This document shows, piece after piece, positions 1 to 5,265 of a DNA stretch of 6,605 nt. The notes beneath the pieces were generated by a model. It was not told where the DNA came from. It worked only from the letters and a program-made list of their open reading frames with translations, and ran no database searches. Origin of the DNA: Desulfobacteraceae bacterium. Its GTDB lineage: Bacteria; Desulfobacterota; Desulfobacteria; Desulfobacterales; BuS5. The translations under genes and the position numbers were made by a program. Numbering within the stretch: the stretch's first letter is position 1; every line of letters starts with the position of its first letter. The DNA is taken from positions 1 through 6,605 of the forward strand of contig JAUVKE010000147.1 in the NCBI GenBank assembly GCA_030592105.1. Direction: 5' to 3'.

Positions 1-1649
1 ACAAAAGCAACCAGAAAGCCACCTATTCCTATCAGTGATACTCCAAAAAATTGAGTGGGTGTTCCAGATCTGATAACTATGGAAGAGCCTATGAGCAATG
101 CAGCTATAACTATTGCAAAGGATAACCTGTTGCTTGCCTGGTCAATTTTTGAAAATGCTGTATCAATCCCTTTAAGTTCGAGCTTTATGCTCTGTTTTTG
201 TTCTTTAATCAAATGGGATATTTTTAGCAGGTCTTTTGGAAATTGCCGTGTAAAAAATAATAGCTCCGATGAGATTGCTATTATATCAGTTGTAATTCTT
301 TTGGGGGAGAATCTGGCAAGTTTGATCTTTTTTATATAGGGTGTTGCCTGTTTTATCATGTCAAAATCAGAATCAAGTATTAAACCTATTCCCTCAAAAG
401 TGACAAGAGCTTTCATCATTAAATAATAATCTGCTGGTATCCTCAGGCGATGACGATGAATGATTTCCAGCAAATTCTGAAGAAGTTTTCCTATTTCAAG
501 ATCTTTTAATTGCTTATATAGATGGCGGGTCATGAACTCTGAAATGTCACGTTCAAGAAGGGAATAATCGAGGTCACCATCATTTTCAGTGGCATTTATT
601 ATTGCATTGGTGGTACCTGCTTCGTCCCGGTGAACAACACTGCCGATGAGATCAACAAAATTTTCTCTCCCTTTAAGATTTATGGAACCCATTTCTCCAA
701 AATCGATAAAGCATATTACATTGTCAGGGAGTATGAAAATATTTCCCGGGTGGGGGTCTGCATGGAAAAATCCATGATCAAACATCTGTTTTAAAAGCAG
801 ATCCGCACCATGCCGTGTTATCTTTTTTTTATTTAATCCTGCCTCATCTAGTCTATTGATATCCGAAACTTTGATACCATCTATGATTTCCATGGTCAGT
901 ACACGGGTTGTGGACATTTCATGGTAAACCTTTGGGACATGGATAGTCGGGTCTTTGCGAAAAAGTTGCGTAAATCGTTCCATATTAGCGGTTTCCACCA
1001 TGAAATCGAGGCCATTTTCGAGATTTTTTGCAAACTCTTCAACTATTTTAACAGGGTGGTGAAGTTGCATCTCTTTGACATAACGTTCCATGAGGGATGC
1101 CAGGTAAAGCATGATTTCCAGGTCGGTTTCAATGACCTCTCTGATGTCTGGACGCTGGATTTTAACGGCAACATCCTGTCCATTTTTTAGCTTTGCCCTG
1201 TGAACCTGGGAGATTGAAGCTGAAGCCATGGGTGTTTTTTCAAAAAAAAGAAACAGGTTGTCAAAAGTATCGGCAAACTCTGCTTTAATGGTCTTTTCTA
1301 CGTCTGAGAAAGGGACAGGGGGGACATTGTCCTGGAGTTTGGTAAATTCATTTATAAAGGCTGGTGAAAGTAAATCCGGCCGTGTTGAAAGCATCTGGCC
1401 CAGTTTAATATATGCAGGCCCCAATTCTTCCAGTGCCATTCTCGCTCTTTGGGCCTGTGAATGTTTAGAAATGAGACTGTGTTTGGCTTTCGAGACTATT
1501 TGCAGGCCCGTCTCAAGATATTGGCTGATTCTGAGCTTTTCTATGAGATCTTCAAATCCATATTTAAAAAAAATGGATAGAATCTGACGGTAGCGTTTAA
1601 GGTGGCGGTAGGTGCGGCCGATGGTTCCAATTTTTCTTATGCTTAGCAT
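1..1649 (-). CDS. UbiB/ABC1-family atypical protein kinase-like protein, 3' end cut by window edge
   Basis: The frame is open without a stop from ATG (1649-1647) to the left edge, giving 549 residues plus a partial Val codon. UbiB proteins are usually about 540-560 residues, so only a few codons are missing. Motifs in order: KxGQ at K82-Q85 (IKLGQMLSTRPDLL), alanine-rich nucleotide loop at 141-150 (MASASISQVH), VAVK lysine K163, conserved E219 and N222, HxDxxxxN at H296-N303 (HADPHPGN), DFG at D316-G318, and two C-terminal hydrophobic segments at about 509-526 and 534-550. These define the UbiB/COQ8/ABC1 family, membrane-bound ATPases with a protein-kinase fold needed for quinone biosynthesis or lipid handling. 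An in-frame TAA lies about 20 bases upstream with no other start between, so this ATG is the only full-length start. The ribosome site is poor (GGGG about 12 bases upstream). One oddity: the usual ExD motif reads GLD (G213-D215). The quinone served cannot be told from sequence. Confidence 0.93.
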   Translation of the reverse strand, partial: MLSIRKIGTIGRTYRHLKRYRQILSIFFKYGFEDLIEKLRISQYLETGLQIVSKAKHSLISKHSQAQRARMALEELGPAYIKLGQMLSTRPDLLSPAFINEFTKLQDNVPPVPFSDVEKTIKAEFADTFDNLFLFFEKTPMASASISQVHRAKLKNGQDVAVKIQRPDIREVIETDLEIMLYLASLMERYVKEMQLHHPVKIVEEFAKNLENGLDFMVETANMERFTQLFRKDPTIHVPKVYHEMSTTRVLTMEIIDGIKVSDINRLDEAGLNKKKITRHGADLLLKQMFDHGFFHADPHPGNIFILPDNVICFIDFGEMGSINLKGRENFVDLIGSVVHRDEAGTTNAIINATENDGDLDYSLLERDISEFMTRHLYKQLKDLEIGKLLQNLLEIIHRHRLRIPADYYLMMKALVTFEGIGLILDSDFDMIKQATPYIKKIKLARFSPKRITTDIIAISSELLFFTRQFPKDLLKISHLIKEQKQSIKLELKGIDTAFSKIDQASNRLSFAIVIAALLIGSSIVIRSGTPTQFFGVSLIGIGGFLVAF

Positions 1650-1652
1650 GAT

Positions 1653-1672
1653 AAAGAAAGCCCCGTTTCTTT
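1653..1672 (-). promoter_or_regulatory. Small hairpin directly before the UbiB-like start codon
   Basis: A perfect 7-bp A/T-rich stem (AAAGAAA/TTTCTTT) with a 6-base loop containing the only purine run (GGGG on the minus strand) that could act as a Shine-Dalgarno. The stem ends three bases before the ATG. If it folds in the mRNA it would display or hide the ribosome site. It could equally be chance in A/T-rich sequence. Confidence 0.25.
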
Positions 1673-1868
1673 AGGGTTCGCAGGAAAATAAATTAGTAAT
1701 TTTAAATGTTTAGGCGCCTGGGTGGCAGGGGGGATGCATTGGCGCATAAAATGGAAAGTTATTTTTGCGTGGGCCCTTTAGTATTGCAAATTTGTCCCTG
1801 GGAATCAGGCAATAACAAGAAAAAACAGTAAATCCGGCGGGCACATTTGTGATGGGAATCAAATATTT

Positions 1869-1899
1869 AAAGAATGGGATTTTTTAAACCCCATTCTTT
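1869..1899. terminator. Terminator-like hairpin, possibly bidirectional
   Basis: A perfect 10-bp stem (AAAGAATGGG at 1869-1878, CCCATTCTTT at 1890-1899) with an 11-base loop. The plus-strand transcript would continue into TTTTGTTGTTCGTTTT, a fair U-rich tail. The minus-strand transcript ends the stem in TTCTTT and continues AAATATTTG, a weaker tail. No plus-strand gene precedes it, so its likely use is to end transcription coming from the acyl-CoA dehydrogenase (minus) and insulate the UbiB-like gene. Confidence 0.45.
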
Positions 1900-1930
1900 T
1901 GTTGTTCGTTTTATAAAAAATAAATCTTTG

Positions 1931-2096
1931 TAAGGAACGGAGATGAAATAAGTTGAACAGAAATAGCGCAGGATTTTGGCCCATATACAAGGCGCATTAA
2001 AGGTTGCATACTATGCGTATTCGGCCTTTGATGCAACGAAGTAGATGGGCCAAAAGACAAGCTATTTCGTTCAGCTTATAAAATTTTCGTTCCTAA
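1931..2096. repeat. 166-bp imperfect palindromic element at the 3' end of the acyl-CoA dehydrogenase gene
   Basis: The two halves are inverted, interrupted copies centred near 2014. Matching blocks, outer to inner: TAAGGAACG (1931-1939) with CGTTCCTAA (2088-2096, one mismatch); TAAGTTGAAC (1949-1958) with GTTCAGCTTA (2069-2078); AAATAGC (1961-1967) with GCTATTT (2061-2067); TTTTGGCCCAT (1974-1984) with ATGGGCCAAAA (2045-2055); then an 18-position inner stem, 1994-2011 with 2017-2034. In plus-strand RNA the inner stem has one mismatch and three G-U pairs. The inner loop is TATGC. This is a large REP/BIME-like or small MITE-like element. No terminal duplication of a target site is obvious. It starts 13 bases past a stop codon, so it could act in mRNA 3' processing or termination. 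Confidence 0.75.
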
Positions 2097-2109
2097 GTAA
2101 AGGACCTGT

Positions 2110-3264
2110 TTATTTCATTTTGCCTAATATGGTACTTGCTATGGTATTTTTCTGAATTTCCCTGGTTCCTTCGTAAAGTTCGGTTATTTTGGCATCACGG
2201 TAAAAACGTTCAACTTCATATTCTGTCATATATCCGTATCCACCGAGGAGCTGTATTGCTTCGTCTGCAACTTCCACAGCAGCTCTTGCCGCAACCATTT
2301 TTGCCATGGATGTAAGCTTGGGATCAATTTTCCCATTATCAAAGTTCCAGGCGGCTTTGTATGTCATTAACCTGGCAAGCTCTATCTTTGTCGCCATATC
2401 TGCTAATTTATGCTGGGTAATCTGGAACTCGGCAATTTTTTTACCAAATTGCTCTCTTTGTTTAACATAATCCAAAGCTCGGTCAAAGGCTCCCTGGGCA
2501 AACCCTACGGCCTGACCTGCTATGAGTATTCTGCTTTCATCAAAAAATTCAAGTACCTGATAAAAACCTTTTCCTTCTTTTCCGATCATGTTTGAGGCAG
2601 GAACACGGACATCTGTAAATATTACTTCAGATGTAGCCATCATTCTGAGACCCATTTTTTCTCCAACACTTGCCGTGGAAAGGCCGGCTTTGTCGGCTTC
2701 CACCAGGATCATGCTTAACCCCTTATATGAAGGTTTTGCTTCGGTATCAGTCTGGCATAATACAGTATAAAAACCTGCCATTCCACCATTTGTAATAAAT
2801 GTTTTAGTACCGTTTATGACCCACTCGTCTCCGTCTTTTACAGCTATTGTATCCATGGCTGTAATATCAGAACCATGCCCTGGTTCTGTAAAAGCACCTG
2901 CTGAAAGCATTTCGCCTTCTGCCACCGGAGGAAGGAATTTTTTCTTTAATTCGTCACTTCCAAAACGTAAAATACATTCAGATGCAAAGCTTGCAAGGGT
3001 AAGGCATGCCCCGACTGTGGAATCTTTACGGCAGAATTCTTCTGCAACCAGAATGTTTTCCAGAATCCCCATGTCCTGTCCTGAATATTCTTCAGGAAAA
3101 TGCATACCAATAAAGCCAAGCTCCCCGGCCTTTTCCCATATTTTTGTTGGGTATTCGTGATTTTTATCCATCTCCAGGATCAGATCTTTGTCAAATTCGC
3201 CCTTTGCAAAATCTCTGGCCGCTTTTTGGATGTCTTTTTGTGGCTTGTTTAGTTCAAAATCCAT
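2110..3264 (-). CDS. Acyl-CoA dehydrogenase, short/medium-chain type, 384 residues
   Basis: An FAD flavoenzyme that dehydrogenates acyl-CoA to trans-2-enoyl-CoA and hands electrons to ETF; cytoplasmic. The length of 384 is typical of the SCAD/MCAD/butyryl-CoA dehydrogenase group. Visible landmarks: N-terminal helical domain (about 5-115), FAD/substrate motif AFTEPGHGSD (124-133), beta-domain (about 120-225, with NGTKTFITNG at 151-160), RxQFG flavin contact (R270-G274), LLGGYGY (339-345) and the C-terminal YEGTREIQ (364-371), where E365 is the expected catalytic base. The alternative base position used by isovaleryl-CoA dehydrogenases is a serine (S244, in DESR), which supports E365. The start at 3264 was chosen because AGGGAGA lies 8 bases upstream and the family begins with this type of N-terminus. 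The frame opens further to 3507, but that extension is Asn-rich and unlike the family. Substrate chain or ring type cannot be read from sequence. Divergent from the SDR gene. Confidence 0.95.
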   Translation of the reverse strand: MDFELNKPQKDIQKAARDFAKGEFDKDLILEMDKNHEYPTKIWEKAGELGFIGMHFPEEYSGQDMGILENILVAEEFCRKDSTVGACLTLASFASECILRFGSDELKKKFLPPVAEGEMLSAGAFTEPGHGSDITAMDTIAVKDGDEWVINGTKTFITNGGMAGFYTVLCQTDTEAKPSYKGLSMILVEADKAGLSTASVGEKMGLRMMATSEVIFTDVRVPASNMIGKEGKGFYQVLEFFDESRILIAGQAVGFAQGAFDRALDYVKQREQFGKKIAEFQITQHKLADMATKIELARLMTYKAAWNFDNGKIDPKLTSMAKMVAARAAVEVADEAIQLLGGYGYMTEYEVERFYRDAKITELYEGTREIQKNTIASTILGKMK

Positions 3265-3272
3265 TAAATTAT

Positions 3273-3279
3273 TCTCCCT
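3273..3279 (-). promoter_or_regulatory. Ribosome binding site fixing the acyl-CoA dehydrogenase start
   Basis: AGGGAGA on the minus strand, 8 bases before the ATG at 3264. It decides between this start and the longer open frame beginning at 3507, which has no comparable site. Confidence 0.75.
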
Positions 3280-3519
3280 GATTAGCGTGTATAATCCGCT
3301 GTTATTACCGCTATTATTATTACTGTAGAGTTTATGATTTAGACATTTGGATAAGTTGACTCTTAACATATGATTATTTTCATTGCAAGAATTTTGAGCC
3401 TTTGGGGAATTGAAGTATTGTAAAATCGATATTTTGTATAAATTGGGGGGTAAATTTTTAATAAGTTTGAGTAATGGCTGCATGAGTCCCCAGGGTCTTT
3501 TTTGCACCTGGGAATTCCC

Positions 3520-3547
3520 AATAGAAAAAAAACAGGTGTTTTCTATT
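3520..3547. other. A/T-rich hairpin with T-rich plus-strand tail
   Basis: A perfect 9-bp stem, AATAGAAAA (3520-3528) with TTTTCTATT (3539-3547), and a 10-base loop. It is followed by further Ts on the plus strand. It overlaps the GGGAATTCCC palindrome and a CACCTG/CAGGTG pair (3505-3510, 3533-3538), so alternative folds are possible. No upstream plus-strand gene exists for it to terminate. Its role is unknown. Confidence 0.35.
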
Positions 3548-3664
3548 TTTGAATGTTAAAAACTGTTTTTAGCTTATTCGTATCTCGTTCTTGACTTCTT
3601 TTATGATTTTAGCTACGTTTAACAGTTAATACCTGATTTTTGCCTTAAGGATATGTTATAGGTC

Positions 3665-3754
3665 GTCACATAAAAAATTTCACTCCGTTATCGGCCGCCT
3701 GCGTATTATACAATACGCCTTCCTCCTCTGGCCAAAGTGAAATTATTATCTGAC
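3665..3754. repeat. 90-bp palindromic repeat element
   Basis: The ends are inverted near-copies: GTCACATAAAAAATTTCACT (3665-3684) and, read on the minus strand, GTCAGATAATAATTTCACT (3754-3736). At the exact midpoint (3709.5) lies a perfect 7-bp hairpin, GCGTATT/AATACGC (3701-3707, 3712-3718), with loop ATAC. The left-end motif recurs in the 56-bp repeats at 3865-3920 and 5050-5105, so this belongs to a dispersed family. The architecture resembles REP/BIME or a very small non-autonomous element. No transposase is present in the window. Confidence 0.7.
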
Positions 3755-3761
3755 AATCTAT

Positions 3762-3807
3762 ATAAGGTGCATGGTGGACTCTTGATAAGGTGCATGGTGG
3801 ACTCTTG
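3762..3807 (+). repeat. Perfect 23-bp tandem duplication
   Basis: Two identical, directly adjacent 23-base units (3762-3784 and 3785-3807), each beginning ATAAGGTGCATG and ending GGACTCTTG. They start 7 bases after the 90-bp palindrome. They could be a paired protein-binding site, a slippage product, or part of a dispersed repeat. Two copies are too few to call an array. Confidence 0.85.
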
Positions 3808-3864
3808 TAATAATTTTATGATAATAAGGAGATTTTTCCAAAAGTAATTTTTTGAAAGCCTGCA

Positions 3865-3920
3865 GTACGTCGACCAAAGGTTTTAACAGATACTCCTGTG
3901 AAATTATTTATGTGGAAATC
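3865..3920 (-). repeat. 56-bp inverted repeat, left copy, upstream of SDR
   Basis: Read on the minus strand it starts GATTTCCACATAAATAATTT and ends CTTTGGTCGACGTAC. It matches the copy at 5050-5105 over the same 56-base length without gaps: the first 23 and the last 15 positions are identical and the middle 18 are mostly diverged (8 of 18 match). It lies about 130 bases before the SDR start. Together the two copies bracket the SDR transcription unit. Confidence 0.85.
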
Positions 3921-4036
3921 CATAGCGGTTTTGTTCAGACGCTAATCAATATTTTGATTCCGGGTTAGGTGGAAAATAAGGTCTTGTAAGATTTCGGTTC
4001 GGTAAGTGAAAATATATGTCTTGTAATATATAAATT

Positions 4037-4042
4037 AGGAGG
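4037..4042 (+). promoter_or_regulatory. Strong ribosome binding site of the SDR gene
   Basis: A perfect AGGAGG, 7 bases before the ATG at 4050. It predicts efficient translation and fixes the start. Confidence 0.85.
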
Positions 4043-4049
4043 TTAGCAT

Positions 4050-4958
4050 ATGTCAAAAATCGATTTTACCGGTAGGGTTGCTATAATAACAGGTGCAGGC
4101 GCTGGTCTGGGAAGAGTTCATGCAATTGAGTTTGCCAAACGTGGTGCTAAAGTGGTTGTAAACGATCTTGGCGGATCAAGGGATGGTGCAGGTGCAAGTG
4201 CTTCTCCCGCTGACAAGGTTGTAGAAGAGATAAAAGCTCTTGGTGGAGAAGCTGTGGCAAATTATGATAATGTTGCCACAATGGAAGGTGGAGAGAATAT
4301 TACCAAAACAGCTGTTGATGCCTATGGAAAAGTGGATATTCTGGTTAATAACGCGGGAATCCTTCGTGACAAGACTTTTCTAAAAACAGAAGAGAGTGAC
4401 TGGGATGCAGTGTGCCAGGTACATCTTAAGGGAGCTTACTGCGTTACCAGGCCTGCATTTAAGGTCATGAAGGAAAATGGTTACGGCAGGATCATACTGA
4501 CAACTTCCGGGGCAGGAATATTCGGAAATTTTGGACAGTCTAATTATTCAGCGGCAAAAAGCGGCGTTGTTGGTTTGGCCAATGTGTTGAAGCTGGAAGG
4601 GGCAAAGAATAATATTAAGACAAATGTACTGGCTCCGGTTGCAGCAACCAGGCTTACTGAAGATATATTGCCTCCTCCGGTATTTGAAAAAATGAAACCG
4701 GAATATGTAACCCCTGTTGTTCTTTATCTTTGCTCAGAACAATGTGAAGATTCAGGAACAATTATTAATGCCGGGCTTGGTTATTTCAGCAAATCTGCAA
4801 TGATGACAAACAATGGGGTTATACTCTCCGTTGCAGATGGGGCACCTCAGCCTGAAGAGATTATGAGCAAATGGGATGAAATTACAAATATGGAGTCCAC
4901 TAAATTTTATAAAGAAGTTAATGCAATGCTTGGTGAGTTCCAGAGTATATTAGGTTAA
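4050..4958 (+). CDS. Short-chain dehydrogenase, MFE-2-type (3R)-hydroxyacyl-CoA dehydrogenase-like, 302 residues
   Basis: A Rossmann-fold NAD(H) oxidoreductase of the SDR superfamily. Landmarks: TGAGAGLG cofactor loop (14-21), VVVNDLGG (36-42) with D39 at the end of the second strand favouring NAD+ over NADP+, NNAG (100-103), and catalytic S153, Y166 and K170 (YSAAK). The insertion after NDLGG, with SRDGAGAS...ADKVVEEIKALGGEAVANYD, and the extra ~70 residues after the core (about 230-302) are hallmarks of the hydroxyacyl-CoA dehydrogenase domain of peroxisomal multifunctional enzyme 2, rather than of the 245-residue FabG ketoreductases. The likely reaction is oxidation of a 3-hydroxyacyl-CoA to 3-oxoacyl-CoA. 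Here it is a stand-alone domain without fused hydratase or sterol-carrier parts. It is monocistronic by appearance, with its own ribosome site, a terminator 16 bases after the stop, and flanking inverted repeats. The exact substrate (fatty, aromatic or branched) is not resolved. Confidence 0.93.
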   Translation: MSKIDFTGRVAIITGAGAGLGRVHAIEFAKRGAKVVVNDLGGSRDGAGASASPADKVVEEIKALGGEAVANYDNVATMEGGENITKTAVDAYGKVDILVNNAGILRDKTFLKTEESDWDAVCQVHLKGAYCVTRPAFKVMKENGYGRIILTTSGAGIFGNFGQSNYSAAKSGVVGLANVLKLEGAKNNIKTNVLAPVAATRLTEDILPPPVFEKMKPEYVTPVVLYLCSEQCEDSGTIINAGLGYFSKSAMMTNNGVILSVADGAPQPEEIMSKWDEITNMESTKFYKEVNAMLGEFQSILG

Positions 4959-4973
4959 TTTTATTTCGCTATG

Positions 4974-5003
4974 AAAAGCAGGGGTCGGTTCCCCTGCTTT
5001 TTT
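4974..5003 (+). terminator. Intrinsic terminator of the SDR gene
   Basis: A perfect 11-bp stem, AAAAGCAGGGG (4974-4984) with CCCCTGCTTTT (4991-5001), a 6-base loop TCGGTT and a run of six Ts (4998-5003). It starts 16 bases after the SDR stop. The leading A-run makes it potentially usable on the other strand as well. It should largely uncouple the SDR from the dehydrogenase downstream. Confidence 0.92.
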
Positions 5004-5049
5004 GAATCGAATCCACAGGGGATTTGGAGATATTTTACTGAATTCTAAA

Positions 5050-5105
5050 GATTTCCACATAAATAATTTCACTGCGTTGTTGTTCAAAATCTTTGGTCGA
5101 CGTAC
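5050..5105 (+). repeat. 56-bp inverted repeat, right copy, downstream of SDR
   Basis: The inverted partner of 3865-3920, starting GATTTCCACATAAATAATTT and ending CTTTGGTCGACGTAC. In this copy the terminal motif continues as ACTGCGTTG, closer to ACTCCGTTA in the 90-bp palindrome at 3665, which links the two repeat types. It lies 46 bases beyond the SDR terminator. Confidence 0.85.
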
Positions 5106-5218
5106 CGGCATAGGTTTTCCCCTCTATCCTTGTAAAATCAGTGGTGTCAGGTTAGAATTTTGCGTAAGGGAAGTTTAATTGTTTTTTTGCAACTTCCTAC
5201 TGCTGTGGAATTAATTAT

Positions 5219-5248
5219 TTGAAAATTTATAACAGATCATACTATAAT
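5219..5248 (+). promoter_or_regulatory. Sigma70-like promoter for the long acyl-CoA dehydrogenase
   Basis: TTGAAA (5219-5224), an 18-base spacer and a consensus TATAAT (5243-5248). Transcription would start near 5255, giving a leader of only about 11 bases that begins inside the ribosome site at 5253-5260. The match is good but the region is A/T-rich, and the short leader is a caution. Confidence 0.45.
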
Positions 5249-5252
5249 TTTT

Positions 5253-5260
5253 AAGGGAGA
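5253..5260 (+). promoter_or_regulatory. Ribosome binding site of the long acyl-CoA dehydrogenase
   Basis: AAGGGAGA, 5 bases before the ATG at 5266. It supports that start codon. Confidence 0.75.
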
Positions 5261-5265
5261 AAAGT

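Larger units (their letters stand above)
1650..2109. other. Intergenic region between the acyl-CoA dehydrogenase and the UbiB-like gene
   Basis: No coding frame is supported in these 460 bases. From right to left, which is the direction in which both flanking genes are transcribed, it holds a long imperfect palindrome starting 13 bases after the dehydrogenase stop, a 10-bp GC-centred hairpin, and about 200 bases of mixed composition with G/C-rich patches (around 1712-1735 and 1770-1780). The last part may be the UbiB-like gene's leader. I compared it by eye with GEMM (cyclic-di-GMP) and other riboswitch cores and could not match one. A 460-base gap with a terminator-like hairpin suggests the two minus-strand genes are not one operon. 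Confidence 0.7.
3265..4049. other. Long divergent intergenic region between acyl-CoA dehydrogenase and SDR genes
   Basis: These 785 bases should contain the promoters of both divergent genes. I see no credible coding frame. Beyond the repeats listed separately, it holds a perfect 12-bp palindrome TGGGAATTCCCA (3509-3520), an A/T hairpin (3520-3547), a run of ATT triplets (about 3311-3321), and the 9-base direct repeat GTCTTGTAA at 3981-3989 and 4018-4026, 37 bases apart. A weak sigma70-like pair GTGAAA-17-TATAAA (4006-4011, 4029-4034) precedes the SDR ribosome site but would give a leader of about 9 bases. I could not pick a convincing promoter for the minus-strand dehydrogenase. Confidence 0.65.
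4959..5265. other. Intergenic region between SDR and long acyl-CoA dehydrogenase
   Basis: Beyond the terminator, repeat and promoter listed separately, this region holds a hairpin at 5164-5200: GGAAGTT (5169-5175) pairs with AACTTCC (5191-5197), and an outer GTA/TAC pair is separated by a two-base bulge. Its loop is T-rich. It lies upstream of the predicted promoter, so it is not in that transcript. No gene is seen here. Confidence 0.6.

Noticed and set aside
1221..1250. Serines in the alanine-rich loop of the UbiB-like protein as a defect
   Set aside because: ASASI-type loops are, as far as I know, common in bacterial UbiB homologues, so this is ordinary variation.
55..1587. Plus-strand open frames inside the UbiB-like gene (55-339, 921-1190, 1228-1587)
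   Set aside because: They lie opposite a continuous minus-strand frame that carries all UbiB family motifs. Their translations show no recognisable domain.
1650..1868. Possible riboswitch in the UbiB-like leader
   Set aside because: G/C-rich patches and a CCTAAAC-like string on the minus strand recalled the GEMM class, but the conserved core and tetraloop-receptor pattern are absent. A covariance-model search would settle it.
2410..3160. Plus-strand open frames opposite the 384-residue acyl-CoA dehydrogenase
   Set aside because: They are shadows of a fully motif-supported gene, with no ribosome sites or domain features.
3265..3507. N-terminal extension of the acyl-CoA dehydrogenase to an ATG at 3507
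   Set aside because: It adds 81 residues unlike the family, rich in Asn and low-complexity (NNNSGNNSG). A good Shine-Dalgarno sits before the internal ATG at 3264, which gives the standard family length.
3762..3807. CRISPR-like array
   Set aside because: There are only two copies, directly adjacent with no spacer, and no cas gene in the window.
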